DNA of 64,000 nucleotides from JBLNBN01 sp050260015 (GTDB taxonomy: Bacteria; Bacteroidota; Ignavibacteria; Kapaibacteriales; UBA2268): the NCBI GenBank assembly GCA_050260015.1, contig JBLNBN010000036.1:1-64000 (forward strand), read 5' to 3'. Shown here piece by piece: positions 44,054-52,717 of the stretch. The notes beneath the pieces are model-generated. The model saw nothing but the letters and a program-made list of their open reading frames with translations, did not search any database and was not told the DNA's origin. Every line of letters starts with the position of its first letter. Position 1 is the stretch's first letter. The position numbers and the translations under genes were made by a program.

Positions 44054-44809
44054 TTATCCAATCTCCGCTAAATTTTTAGCACGTTTTATCGAAGCGCCTT
44101 CGATAAACGGCGTTACTGGGAATCTATTAAAGTCAAGCGCGACGTCGATATCCTGCTCGAAGCCTAACCTGATCAACTTTTGAGCGTGTTCTCTTGTCTT
44201 TAAGTAACTTTTTAGCCCGGGGGCATGCAGCGCGAAAAGATTCCTGGCGGCTGCGGCTGCGTCGCCGAAGCTAGCGTCCGGATACTCGATTGAAAGCTCG
44301 TCGATGAAGGCCCCGGCGCAAAGCGCGTCCTCGTAGCTAAACCGCCCGTTCGAGCCGGCGCAGAAAAATGCGACGCGATCGGCCCCGCTCTCTATCCGTT
44401 CCCGCAGGAACGCCATTACGGCGTCGAAATTGACGAACGAGCCTACTATGCGCGCGGCGGCAAACTTATACCTAAGGAAGAGCGGCGCGCCGTTGGTCGT
44501 GGAAAGTATCACGGTTCTGCCTGCGACGGCGTCGGGAGTATACTCAAGCGGAGAATTTCCCGCGTCGAAGCCCGAGGGCTTAATCCCGTCGCGTTCTCCG
44601 CCCAAAAAACGCCTTTCCGGGGATAGAGCGCCGTAAATTTGCACGGCGCGCTCGAGCGCGGCCGTCGGTATCACTTCGCGGGCTCCCGCTTCAAGCGCGG
44701 CGCAAATAGTCGTGCTTGCGCGCAAAACGTCTATCATCACGAGGAGCGCGCCCTCGTAAATGTCCTCCGGTTCGGAATTATTCGGGGTCAGTAAGGCGTC
44801 GATTGTCAT
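44054..44809 (-). CDS. comB: 2-phosphosulfolactate phosphatase (ComB)
   Basis: A 251-residue protein of the ComB family, which in methanogens dephosphorylates 2-phosphosulfolactate on the way to coenzyme M. The family marks are LLVMIDVLRASTTICAALEAGA, FLGGERDGIKPSGFDAGNSPLEY and TVILSTTNGAPLFL. Its stop is immediately next to the ftsK start. In bacteria, ComB homologues occur without coenzyme M synthesis and may serve sulfolactate or sulfonolipid metabolism; that is inference. No other comA-like gene is nearby. Confidence 0.92.
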   Translation of the reverse strand: MTIDALLTPNNSEPEDIYEGALLVMIDVLRASTTICAALEAGAREVIPTAALERAVQIYGALSPERRFLGGERDGIKPSGFDAGNSPLEYTPDAVAGRTVILSTTNGAPLFLRYKFAAARIVGSFVNFDAVMAFLRERIESGADRVAFFCAGSNGRFSYEDALCAGAFIDELSIEYPDASFGDAAAAARNLFALHAPGLKSYLKTREHAQKLIRLGFEQDIDVALDFNRFPVTPFIEGASIKRAKNLAEIG

Positions 44810-44973
44810 TTGTTTTATATAGTTGTCTAATATTCGGAATTTGCGCTTTTGGATTGCGCAATTTTGCTGCGTCTAAAATTAAATAAAATTATTTAAATCA
44901 GGCAATAAAAAAGATAATGCCGCTTAGCATAGCCGTTTACGGGCAATTCAAAAGTAATCGTAGCAATAAAATA

Positions 44974-45007
44974 ATTGCCAATGTTAAATGTCGAAAAGCT
45001 AAATTTG
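44974..45007 (+). promoter_or_regulatory. Candidate promoter of the kdsA operon
   Basis: ATTG at 44974-44977 and TAAATTTG at 45000-45007, 22 bases apart, fit the Bacteroidota pattern with one mismatch. Transcription would begin about 45014, 43 bases before the ATG. Confidence 0.45.
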
Positions 45008-45056
45008 TAATTACGAAATATGCAAATTGGAAATTTAACAAAAATCAAATATAATC

Positions 45057-45860
45057 ATGAATAATATCGACCGCAAGTTTACAATCATCGCCGGGCCATG
45101 CTTAATTGAATCTTACGAAATATTACGCGAGACGGCAGCCGCGCTAACGAAAGCGATAGCGGGGCGCGAAGTGGATTTCTTCTTTAAGTCAAGCTACCGC
45201 AAGGCGAACCGCAGCGCGGCCTCCTCGTTTAGCGGCATGGGCGACGAAAAGGCTTTGGATACGCTGGCGCGCGTCGGCGAGGAATTTTCCATCCGAACGT
45301 TGACCGATATCCATTCGGCCGACGAGGCCTACCTTGCGCAGGAGTACGTCGATTGCCTTCAAATACCGGCCTTCCTATGCCGTCAAACTGATATACTTCA
45401 AGCCGCCGGCAGGACCGGTAAGGCGGTTAATATCAAGAAAGGGCAATTTATGGCTCCGGAGGACATGCTCAAGGCTGCTAAAAAAGTGGAAATAACGGGC
45501 AATTCAAATATAATGCTAACCGAGCGCGGCACGTTCTTCGGCTACCACGATCTCGTGGTCGATTTCAGGAGCCTGCCGATAATGCGCGGCTCCGGCTACC
45601 CAGTGATCTACGACGCGACGCACAGCGTGCAGCAACCTTCGCTTGGCGAGCAGTCCGGCGGACGCGGAGAGTTCGTGTTTCCTTTAGCGCGCGCGGCCGC
45701 GGCGGTCGGCGTCGACGGGATTTTCTTCGAGACGCATCCGGACCCGGCGCGCGCGAAAAGCGACGCGGCTACGCAGCTGAACCTATCCCGCGCCGCGGAG
45801 TTCATAGATCGAATATTAGAAATCGTCAACTTAGTTAAACGAAGCGATGTCAATCCGTAA
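45057..45860 (+). CDS. kdsA: 3-deoxy-8-phosphooctulonate synthase
   Basis: Joins phosphoenolpyruvate and arabinose-5-phosphate to make KDO-8-phosphate for LPS. The family marks FFKSSYRKANRSAASSF, LTDIHSADEAY, GRTGKAVNIKKGQFM, LTERGTFFGYHDLVVDFR and IYDATHSVQQP are present. The Cys at residue 15 (AGPCLIES) marks the metal-dependent class, unlike E. coli KdsA, which has Asn there. It overlaps lptC by 14 bases. The order kdsA-lptC-tpiA-pgsA-pgpA links lipid A core, LPS export and phospholipid synthesis. Confidence 0.95.
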   Translation: MNNIDRKFTIIAGPCLIESYEILRETAAALTKAIAGREVDFFFKSSYRKANRSAASSFSGMGDEKALDTLARVGEEFSIRTLTDIHSADEAYLAQEYVDCLQIPAFLCRQTDILQAAGRTGKAVNIKKGQFMAPEDMLKAAKKVEITGNSNIMLTERGTFFGYHDLVVDFRSLPIMRGSGYPVIYDATHSVQQPSLGEQSGGRGEFVFPLARAAAAVGVDGIFFETHPDPARAKSDAATQLNLSRAAEFIDRILEIVNLVKRSDVNP

Positions 45861-46410
45861 AGCGCTTTATATCGCCGCTGTCTGCTCGCTCTGCCTTTCG
45901 GCCTGCGACGACGGTTCCAATGGTAAATCGGGGAATATCGATTCGACATATACTCCGCAGGCGGCCGAGCACGTGGGGAATAACATCGAGGTGATCTTCG
46001 CCGACTCCGGCTTTACTAAAGCCGTTTTGCGGTCCAAGCTGGGTATGATATACGAGAAAAAACGTGAGACGCGGCTCACCGGGGGCGTAGTCGTAGACTT
46101 TATGTCGAAGACTACCGGCAAAAAAGCCAGCCAGATGACTAGCGAGAACGTGCTCGTCGACGATAATACGAAGAATATGCGCGCCAGCGGGAACGTCGTC
46201 GTAGTCGACGACAGCACGGGCACGCGGCTCGAGACGGAAGTTTTAAATTGGAATAACTCTACTGAAAAATTGCATTCGGACCGTTACGTAGTCATTACAA
46301 CTCCCTACGAGAGACTAACGGGCTACGGATTCGAATCCGATCTGCATTTGAAGAACTATAAAATACTAAAAGTTAGTGGAATTCAAGGAATTCAGACAGG
46401 AACAAAATAA
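45847..46410 (+). CDS. lptC: LPS export ABC transporter periplasmic protein LptC
   Basis: A 187-residue lipoprotein-like LptC, which passes LPS from LptBFG to the periplasmic bridge. The N-terminus (MSIRKALYIAAVCSLCLSAC) has a lipobox Cys at residue 20. The body is the LptC/OstA-type beta-jelly-roll: IEVIFADSGFTKAVLRSKLGMIYEKKRETRLTGGVVVDF, ASQMTSENVLVDDNTKNMRASGNVVVVD, ETEVLNWNNSTEKLHSDRYVVITT. The ATG lies inside kdsA, and its stop overlaps the tpiA ATG. LptB is encoded 20 kb away. Confidence 0.85.
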   Translation: MSIRKALYIAAVCSLCLSACDDGSNGKSGNIDSTYTPQAAEHVGNNIEVIFADSGFTKAVLRSKLGMIYEKKRETRLTGGVVVDFMSKTTGKKASQMTSENVLVDDNTKNMRASGNVVVVDDSTGTRLETEVLNWNNSTEKLHSDRYVVITTPYERLTGYGFESDLHLKNYKILKVSGIQGIQTGTK

Positions 46411-47168
46411 TGAAGAAATTTATGATAGCGGGCAATTGGAAAATGAATATGACCCCGCCGGAGGCGATGGGATTAGCCCGCGACCTTCGCAATTCGCTTA
46501 CTAACCAGACGACGGACGTAGCCGTATGCCCTCCGTTTATTTCGATTCCCGCCGTATTGACCGAGCTTAGCGGATCGGGAATTAAAGTCGGGGCCCAGAA
46601 TTGCTTCTGGGAGACGAAAGGCGCCTTCACGGGCGAAGTTTCCGCCGAGATGATCAAGGCGGCAGGGGCGGAATACGTAATCATAGGCCACTCCGAGCGA
46701 CGCGCATACTTTTCCGAGACCGACTTAACCGTTAATAATAAAATAAAATCCGCGCTCGCAGCCGGGCTTCGCGTTATATTCTGCATCGGCGAGACGCTCG
46801 ACGAACGCCGCGCCGGGGCCACATTCGAGGTCATAGAACGCCAACTTAAGGTGGGGCTGGACTCCATCGAGTCCATGGAACAAATAACGATAGCCTACGA
46901 ACCCGTTTGGGCGATCGGGACGGGAGTCTCTGCGACGACCGAGCAAGCCCAGGAAGCGCATTATTTTATAAGGAAGTTTATTCTCTCGCTCTATCCCGGT
47001 TCCGCTTTAAGAATTCTCTACGGCGGCAGTATGAACGCCGGCAACGCCTCCGAACTTCTCTCGCTTCCCGACGTGGACGGCGGGCTAATCGGCGGAGCGT
47101 CTCTCGCGGCGGAATCGTTCCTGACGATAATTCAAAAGGCGGAGACGATAACCAACGCGACTAAATAA
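46410..47168 (+). CDS. tpiA: Triosephosphate isomerase
   Basis: Interconverts dihydroxyacetone phosphate and glyceraldehyde-3-phosphate. The catalytic residues are seen in GNWKMN (Lys), IIGHSERR (His) and AYEPVWAIGTG (Glu), and the phosphate-binding LYGGSM and DGGLIGGASL are present. 252 residues is normal. Its ATG shares one base with the lptC stop (TAATG), so it is translationally coupled. Confidence 0.97.
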   Translation: MKKFMIAGNWKMNMTPPEAMGLARDLRNSLTNQTTDVAVCPPFISIPAVLTELSGSGIKVGAQNCFWETKGAFTGEVSAEMIKAAGAEYVIIGHSERRAYFSETDLTVNNKIKSALAAGLRVIFCIGETLDERRAGATFEVIERQLKVGLDSIESMEQITIAYEPVWAIGTGVSATTEQAQEAHYFIRKFILSLYPGSALRILYGGSMNAGNASELLSLPDVDGGLIGGASLAAESFLTIIQKAETITNATK

Positions 47169-47184
47169 AGCCGCGACTCGCGCC

Positions 47185-47772
47185 ATGATATCTTACTTAC
47201 CAAATATAATAAGCGCCCTGCGCGTAGCGATATCGCCTGTTTTCTTCGCGCTCCTCGTTTCGGAGCGCGAGGAGAACAAGCTCTTAGCGGCCGCCCTTTT
47301 CGTCGTCGGCGCCGTTACGGATTATTTCGACGGGTGGGTGGCGCGGAGGTACGGCGTAGTTTCCCGGTGGGGAACTTTTATAGATCCATTGGCCGATAAG
47401 TTCCTGACTACGGCCGCCTTTATTGGGTTCGCCTTTTTGAGCGTCATCCCGTGGTGGATGGTTTCGATCGTAATTTTACGCGATTTCGGGACGACATTCC
47501 TACGCGTGTACGCTGAAAAGTACGATATCAAAATGAAGACCTCGCGCGGCGCGAAAACTAAAACATTCCTCCAGATGAGCTTTATTTCCTACGTCCTCAC
47601 GTTGATGGCTATTAGTGGCTCCGGCGTCTCCGCGCTAGACTCCGACACTCTTCATGAGCTCGTCTACTCCGCCTTCACTTACTACGCCATGGCCGCCTTA
47701 ACGGCGTTGAGCGTATGGACCCTTTTAGAGTACTTATTCGCCGTAATCCCGGCCAAACTGAAGGCGCGATGA
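47185..47772 (+). CDS. pgsA: CDP-diacylglycerol-glycerol-3-phosphate 3-phosphatidyltransferase
   Basis: First committed step of phosphatidylglycerol synthesis, in the inner membrane. The CDP-alcohol phosphotransferase motif D-x2-DG-x2-AR-x8-G-x3-D-x3-D is clear in TDYFDGWVARRYGVVSRWGTFIDPLADK. Five or six hydrophobic helices. 195 residues. Its stop overlaps the pgpA start by four bases (ATGA), so the two act in sequence: PgsA makes phosphatidylglycerophosphate and PgpA removes the phosphate. Confidence 0.94.
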   Translation: MISYLPNIISALRVAISPVFFALLVSEREENKLLAAALFVVGAVTDYFDGWVARRYGVVSRWGTFIDPLADKFLTTAAFIGFAFLSVIPWWMVSIVILRDFGTTFLRVYAEKYDIKMKTSRGAKTKTFLQMSFISYVLTLMAISGSGVSALDSDTLHELVYSAFTYYAMAALTALSVWTLLEYLFAVIPAKLKAR

Positions 47773-48269
47773 AAGGATTGGCAAGATTAAACCGTCAGAA
47801 CGCGCTGGCGACCTTATTCGGGGTTGGATTTGCCCCGCGCGCCCCGGGCACGGTCGGGAGCGCCGCGGCTATGTCCCTGGTCTTCCTTCCCGAAGAAATT
47901 CGTTTTTACGTTCTCGCAACGCTGCTCGTTTTCATCCTTGTAGCCTCGCCCCGTTCAATCCGATTCGTGGAGCTTTCAGCGGGCGACGACGCCTCGGAAA
48001 TAGTCATCGACGAGGTCGCCGGGATAATAATTATCCTACTAAACCCGCTTATCTACAATCACCCGCTGTGGCTCGTTTTGGGATTTGCGATTTTTCGTGC
48101 ATTGGACATATTAAAACCGGGCCCAATCGGCTGGGCAAATTCAAAAAAAGGGCCGTTTTGGGTGATCGCGGACGACGCGTTGGCGGCGTTATTCACATCT
48201 TTCGCAATTCTATTATTCGCAATGGCTTACCGCGTAATTCCTTTTCTGTGGCTTTATCTTTTTCGCTGA
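47769..48269 (+). CDS. pgpA: Phosphatidylglycerophosphatase A
   Basis: Dephosphorylates phosphatidylglycerophosphate. A 166-residue membrane protein with the family marks FGVGFAPRAPGTVGSAAA near the N-terminus, EIVIDEVAGIIIIL in the middle and FRALDILKPGPIGWANSKKGPFWVIADDALAALF near the C-terminus, including the Asp residues of the active site. ATG at 47769 (in the pgsA stop) is used. It closes the operon. Confidence 0.93.
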   Translation: MKGLARLNRQNALATLFGVGFAPRAPGTVGSAAAMSLVFLPEEIRFYVLATLLVFILVASPRSIRFVELSAGDDASEIVIDEVAGIIIILLNPLIYNHPLWLVLGFAIFRALDILKPGPIGWANSKKGPFWVIADDALAALFTSFAILLFAMAYRVIPFLWLYLFR

Positions 48270-48314
48270 CCTTAATAATAATTTTTGAAAAAAATGTTTC
48301 ATAGTGAAAAAAAG

Positions 48315-48480
48315 TTTTGCTTGATAAACATTTTTTTTATAATTTATGAATGTGGCTTCACGCAAGGCGTAAACGCTTGTAAGAAACTGATAAACGCCGA
48401 ACGAATGTTCGTAGGTTCAGATAAAATCAAAATAATTGTAAAAGTTCCTTTTTAACTTTTTCCTCAACAATTTTTGGAGT
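48315..48480 (+). promoter_or_regulatory. Promoter and long leader of the HU gene
   Basis: TATAAT at 48338-48343 is preceded by TTTTGC at 48315-48320 (17-base spacer), a candidate promoter. The leader of about 140 bases has a CGAAC/GTTCG hairpin around 48398-48411 and no open frame. Confidence 0.4.
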
Positions 48481-48485
48481 AGAGT

Positions 48486-48887
48486 ATGGCTCTCAACAAA
48501 ACCGAACTAATCACAGCAGTAGCCGAAACGGCAAACTTAAGCAAAGTAGACGCGGAGAAAGCCGTTAGAGCGACCATCGACGCTATCAGCCGCGAACTTT
48601 CCACAGGCGGTAAAATCACGCTTATCGGATTCGGTTCCTTCGAAGTAACTGATCGCAAGGAAAGAACTGGAAAGAATCCGCGCACAGGCGAGCCTTTGAC
48701 TATACCCGCAAGAAGAGTAGCTCGTTTCCGTCCCGGCAAGATGCTTGCCGACATGGTAATGAATAAGCCCGACAGCAAAAAAGGCAAAGCCGAGAAAACA
48801 AACGGCAAGCCTGCAGCAAAAGCGGCAAAACCGGCGGCCCCCGCGGCCAAAGCCAAAAAAGCCGCTCCCGCTAAAGCGAAAAAATAA
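48486..48887 (+). CDS. HU-family DNA-binding protein with Lys/Ala-rich tail
   Basis: Nucleoid protein. Residues 1-90 are an HU domain: MALNKTELITAVAETANLSKVDAEKAVRATIDAI, ITLIGFGSFEV, RTGKNPRTGEPLTIPARRVARFRPGKML. A basic tail of about 40 residues follows, rich in K, A and P in repeats such as KPAAKAAKPAAPAAKAKKAAPAKAKK (in short: AKAAKPAAPAAKAKKA), as in histone H1-like or mycobacterial HupB tails. It ends with a strong terminator. It is preceded by a long leader. Confidence 0.93.
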   Translation: MALNKTELITAVAETANLSKVDAEKAVRATIDAISRELSTGGKITLIGFGSFEVTDRKERTGKNPRTGEPLTIPARRVARFRPGKMLADMVMNKPDSKKGKAEKTNGKPAAKAAKPAAPAAKAKKAAPAKAKK

Positions 48888-48904
48888 TCTTCACGACGCA
48901 AATC

Positions 48905-48935
48905 AAAAAAGCCGTTCGAAATGAACGGCTTTTTT
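48905..48935 (+). terminator. Rho-independent terminator after the HU gene
   Basis: AAAAAAGCCGTTC pairs with GAACGGCTTTTTT around GAAAT. Confidence 0.92.
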
Positions 48936-48980
48936 CGTATTTTTGTGAGATTTATTTGTTCGAATAAGACAAATTAAAAA

Positions 48981-49913
48981 ATGACAAATACCGAGACCCT
49001 TGGGCTTTCGAAGCCCTATTTAATACAAGCCGACGACTTAACGCCGGGGGATATTGAATTAATCTTCAATAAAGCTGAATTTTTCATGGAGAACTCGAAA
49101 AGAGGCGAAAAATTCACAGACCTAAAAGGCATTACCGTCGCGCTTGCTTTCTTTGAAGCTTCAACGCGAACCAAACTCTCCTTCGAACTCGCCGCAAAAA
49201 GACTTTCCGCCGACACACTCTCATTTGCAAGCTCCACAAGCAGCCTTACCAAGGGCGAATCGCTCATCGACACGCTCCGTACGATCGAAGCGATGAACGT
49301 GCAAATGTACGTCGTGCGCCACGTCAATAGCGGCGTGCCGAAATTTCTTCAGGCAAACACGCCCGGCGTGGTGCTAAACGCCGGCGACGGCAAGCACGAG
49401 CATCCCACGCAGGCGTTGCTCGACGCTTTCACGCTGAAGCGTCACTTCGGCAAGGTCGAGGGACTGAAGGTGACGATCGTCGGGGACATACTTCACAGCC
49501 GCGTGGCCCGCTCCAACATAAGCGTTCTTCGCACGCTTGGCGCGGAGGTTGCCCTGCTCAGCCCTGGAACTCTTTTGCCCAGGCACATTAACATTTGGGA
49601 CACGAAAATTCATAACACTGTCGACGAAGCGATCGAGTGGAGCGACGTGCTCCTGGTGCTTCGCCTGCAACGCGAACGTATGCAGAGCGGGATATTGCCT
49701 TCGATTTCCGAGTTCAATAAGTACTACGGCATCTCGCTCGAGAGATTCTCCCGCAAGCCGGAAATGGCTCTCATGCACCCCGGCCCGGTTAATTACGGCA
49801 TCGAGCTTGACTACCGTGTGAGCTCGTACCCGAATTGCCTTATTGAAACGCAGGTCACGCACGGTGTTTTCATCAGAATGGCGTTGCTGTCGCTTTTGTC
49901 GCAATTCGTTTAG
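48981..49913 (+). CDS. pyrB: Aspartate carbamoyltransferase catalytic subunit
   Basis: Second step of pyrimidine synthesis: carbamoyl phosphate plus aspartate. The carbamoyl-phosphate site FFEASTRTKLSFE, VVLNAGDGKHEHPTQALLDAFTL and the later MHPGPVNYGIELD are diagnostic. 310 residues is normal. No regulatory subunit gene (pyrI) follows; prmC follows after about 40 bases. TATTTTTG at 48938-48945 may be its -7 box, in the terminator flank. Confidence 0.97.
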   Translation: MTNTETLGLSKPYLIQADDLTPGDIELIFNKAEFFMENSKRGEKFTDLKGITVALAFFEASTRTKLSFELAAKRLSADTLSFASSTSSLTKGESLIDTLRTIEAMNVQMYVVRHVNSGVPKFLQANTPGVVLNAGDGKHEHPTQALLDAFTLKRHFGKVEGLKVTIVGDILHSRVARSNISVLRTLGAEVALLSPGTLLPRHINIWDTKIHNTVDEAIEWSDVLLVLRLQRERMQSGILPSISEFNKYYGISLERFSRKPEMALMHPGPVNYGIELDYRVSSYPNCLIETQVTHGVFIRMALLSLLSQFV

Positions 49914-49955
49914 AATTGCGGCGAGGCGGCGGAGGCGGCGTAAGCGCAAGGAGTT

Positions 49956-50819
49956 ATGCGGATAATTGACGTCATTGAGCGCGGAATTGAATTTTTGTCG
50001 GCGAAGTCGATAGAATCCCCGCGCTTAAACGTGGAGCTCATGCTCTGCGAGACGCTGAAGCTTTCCAGGCTGGAGCTATATTTAGCGTTCGAAAAGCCGC
50101 TTACCGAGAGGGAAATAGACGCCTTGCGGGACATGCTAAAACGCCGGGCAAAGCGCGTACCGCTGCAATACATACTCGGGCGCACGCACTTCTACGGCGT
50201 AGATCTGAAGCTAACCCCGGCCGCGCTGATACCGCGCCCGGAGACGGAGGAACTCGCCGAACTGGCCGCTAAATCTATCCAGGAAATGGGCGGTTCCGTT
50301 ATGGCGTTGGACATTGGCGCCGGAACGGGATGCATCGCCCTCTCTCTGGCAAAAAAGTTCCCCGAAAGCTCCTTCGAAGCGGTCGATCTTAGCCCGCAAG
50401 CCGTGGAGCTCGCGCTCGAGAACGCCCGCTCGCTCGGATTAGGGAATTATACGGCCACGGTCGCCGACGCGCTCTCCGCCGATTTCGTAGACTCATCGCG
50501 TCGTAATAAATACGACATAATTATTTCCAACCCGCCTTACATCCCAGTAAAGGATTTCGAGGAAACCGAACCCGAGGTAAAAAAATACGAGCCGAGGCAG
50601 GCTCTGACGGACGAGGGCGACGGTTTGAAGTTTTATAGACGATTCGCTGTGATTTTTCCCGAATTATTAAAAGAAAACGGGCGTTTTTTCGTTGAGAACG
50701 GTTTGGGGCAATCCGGGCAAATTATTGATTTATTTATAAATGCAGGAATGGAAGCCGTAGCGAAGCTGGACTTTGCCAGGAAGGATAGATTCGTCGTCGG
50801 CAGCTATCCCGGGCATTAG
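49956..50819 (+). CDS. prmC: Release factor glutamine methyltransferase PrmC
   Basis: Methylates the Gln of the GGQ motif in RF1 and RF2. The N-terminal helical domain (about 1-90) is followed by LIPRPETEELAELA, motif I LDIGAGTGCIALSLA and NPPYIPVKDF, the NPPY motif that holds the target Gln. 287 residues is normal. Its substrate RF2 is encoded at 34492-35593 in the same window. It follows pyrB. Confidence 0.96.
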   Translation: MRIIDVIERGIEFLSAKSIESPRLNVELMLCETLKLSRLELYLAFEKPLTEREIDALRDMLKRRAKRVPLQYILGRTHFYGVDLKLTPAALIPRPETEELAELAAKSIQEMGGSVMALDIGAGTGCIALSLAKKFPESSFEAVDLSPQAVELALENARSLGLGNYTATVADALSADFVDSSRRNKYDIIISNPPYIPVKDFEETEPEVKKYEPRQALTDEGDGLKFYRRFAVIFPELLKENGRFFVENGLGQSGQIIDLFINAGMEAVAKLDFARKDRFVVGSYPGH

Positions 50820-50866
50820 CTTCCGCGCTGAGGTTTTGGAAAATTTAGACGAAGCAGTAAAAAAAC

Positions 50867-50898
50867 TTTGACGAAAGAAATTTATCATAGTATTTTTG
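50867..50898 (+). promoter_or_regulatory. Bacteroidota-type promoter of the STAS gene
   Basis: TTTG at 50867-50870, then exactly 20 bases, then TATTTTTG at 50891-50898; the start would be near 50905, 48 bases before the ATG at 50953. Confidence 0.7.
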
Positions 50899-50952
50899 CA
50901 TGGCTACACCGAAAAAAAATTAATAACATCTGTAACTCAAAAGGGTTTTAAA

Positions 50953-51291
50953 ATGTCTCAGATAAGCATGATTGAAGAAAACGCCGGAACAATTATTAAA
51001 TTGAAAGGGCAGTTTATTGGCGGCGAGGAGACAGACGAGCTGCGCAAGATGCTGCAAAGCGTCGCCGAGCAGAAAAAGAACAAACTAATAGTCGATCTCG
51101 CCGAGGTCACCTATTTGAACTCAACCGCGCTTGGAGTATTAATTTCAGCGCATGCCAACTTTGTTAAAAGAGACGGAAAAATAGTAATTTGCGAAGTCAG
51201 CGAAACGCTTTATAAGATTTTTGTTATAACGAAGCTGACGAACGTATTTAATATGGCTCCTACATTGGAAGAAGCTAAGAAATTTTTATAA
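50953..51291 (+). CDS. STAS-domain anti-sigma factor antagonist
   Basis: A 112-residue STAS protein of the SpoIIAA/RsbV type. The phosphorylatable Ser is in YLNSTALGVLI, with the family marks GTIIKLKGQFIGGEETDELRK and KLIVDLAEV. In a partner-switch, an anti-sigma kinase phosphorylates it; no kinase gene is adjacent. An upstream ATG at 50896 would add 19 residues overlapping the promoter, so the ATG at 50953 is used. It lies just before the ExbB operon. Confidence 0.9.
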   Translation: MSQISMIEENAGTIIKLKGQFIGGEETDELRKMLQSVAEQKKNKLIVDLAEVTYLNSTALGVLISAHANFVKRDGKIVICEVSETLYKIFVITKLTNVFNMAPTLEEAKKFL

Positions 51292-51322
51292 ATTCATTTT
51301 TGTTTAAACACCGAGGTTTAAG

Positions 51323-52105
51323 ATGAAAAACTTATTCAATGCAATAGTAATAGTGCTTGCATTGGCAGTAGCGTACTTTGTTTATTACGCAATATTAGGA
51401 AATCAGAACAACTTCAACGATCCGGCAACCAAACACGAGCCAAAAGCGGGCAACGTTTTAGGCACAATCTACACTGGCGGACCTCTCGTAGGCCTTTTGC
51501 TCTCCTTCATCCTCATTTCACTTACGTTCGTCGTCGAGCGTTCCTTCACGATCAAACGCGCTCAAGGCAAAGGCAAACCCGACGCCTTCATTAAGAAAGT
51601 TACCGGGCTTCTCGAAGCCGGGGACCTCAACGCGGCATTAGCGGAATGCGACAAGCAACGCGGCTCGATCGCAAACGTGTTGCGCTCCGCAATACTCAGG
51701 TTTAAAGAAATCGAGAACGATCCGGAATTCCCGGGCGAGAAGAAGATCGCCGAAGTACAGCGCGCAATCGACGAGGCAATGAACCTCGAGACTCCGCTCT
51801 TAGAGAAGAACCTCGTTATCCTCTCGACGGTCGCTTCGATCTCGACGATGGTTGGTCTTCTTGGTACGACCCTCGGTATGATCCGCGCCTTCCAGGCGTT
51901 AGCAGTTTCGGGCACCGTTTCGGCGGTTCAGCTCTCAATCGGTATCTCCGAGGCGCTCTACAACACCGCCGGCGGTCTTATTGGCGCTATCCTTTCGATC
52001 GTGTTCTTTAACTTCTTTACTACGAAAGTTGACAATTTCGTATACATGATTGACGAAGCGATCCTTAACATCACTCAGATCTTTACGATCAGAGTTAAGA
52101 AATAA
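51323..52105 (+). CDS. MotA/TolQ/ExbB proton channel family protein
   Basis: Inner-membrane channel of a TonB-type energising complex. 260 residues with three hydrophobic helices: about 5-27, a second (TGGPLVGLLLSFILISLTFVVERSF near 50-75) and a third pair around 160-230. The marks LLEKNLVILSTVASISTMVGLLGTTLGMIRAFQALA and EALYNTAGGLIGAILSIVFFNFFT are typical of ExbB/TolQ. It works with the two ExbD proteins that follow. Confidence 0.93.
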   Translation: MKNLFNAIVIVLALAVAYFVYYAILGNQNNFNDPATKHEPKAGNVLGTIYTGGPLVGLLLSFILISLTFVVERSFTIKRAQGKGKPDAFIKKVTGLLEAGDLNAALAECDKQRGSIANVLRSAILRFKEIENDPEFPGEKKIAEVQRAIDEAMNLETPLLEKNLVILSTVASISTMVGLLGTTLGMIRAFQALAVSGTVSAVQLSIGISEALYNTAGGLIGAILSIVFFNFFTTKVDNFVYMIDEAILNITQIFTIRVKK

Positions 52106-52135
52106 TTTTTATCAACAAGCAGAAGGAGGCCTTCT

Positions 52136-52645
52136 GTGCCGAAAGTAAAGAAAAAAAGAGTGGGCTTTGTCATAGACATGACGCCTTTGGTCGACATCAC
52201 GTTCTTGCTGCTGACCTTCTTCATGTTTACTGCAAAGTTTAAGACGGAAGCCGAGAGCGAGCAGAAGTTCACGATAGAGCGACCGAAAGTATCGGCGGAC
52301 ACGTCGAAGGTTCCGGAAAAGGATCTGGCTATAATAAAGATAGCGATCGATTCGACGACGTTCGACACGCTCTACCATTACGCAGTAATTAACGAGACCG
52401 ACAGGCAAAAGGTGTGGGCGGAAGTCGACGCCGTGCCGGCCGCGATGAAGGGCGAAGCTCAGTTGCAGGTTCCTCTTGAAGTGCTCAACGAACTCGTCCG
52501 GTATACCAGGTTAGTGCGGCCTGAAACGAAATTCGCAATCGACGCCGATAAGAAGCTCAGATTCAAATGGGTGCAGGACGCGATGGACGTTTTGCGTAAG
52601 AATCGCGCGACCGTGTTTAATTTCGTTACCGATAAAAAGGCGTAA
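52136..52645 (+). CDS. ExbD/TolR family protein (first copy)
   Basis: A 169-residue protein with one N-terminal membrane helix whose Asp is in VIDMTPLVDITFLLLTFFMF, the proton-path Asp of ExbD. The remaining part is periplasmic. GTG start, with GGAGG seven bases upstream. It partners the ExbB channel and the TonB proteins. A second ExbD gene follows. Confidence 0.93.
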   Translation: MPKVKKKRVGFVIDMTPLVDITFLLLTFFMFTAKFKTEAESEQKFTIERPKVSADTSKVPEKDLAIIKIAIDSTTFDTLYHYAVINETDRQKVWAEVDAVPAAMKGEAQLQVPLEVLNELVRYTRLVRPETKFAIDADKKLRFKWVQDAMDVLRKNRATVFNFVTDKKA

Positions 52646-52717
52646 CTCAAGCCTTTTCGCAATGTAACTAATATTTAATTTAATGCGTCTAAATAATAAT
52701 TAGAACAGGAGAATAAA

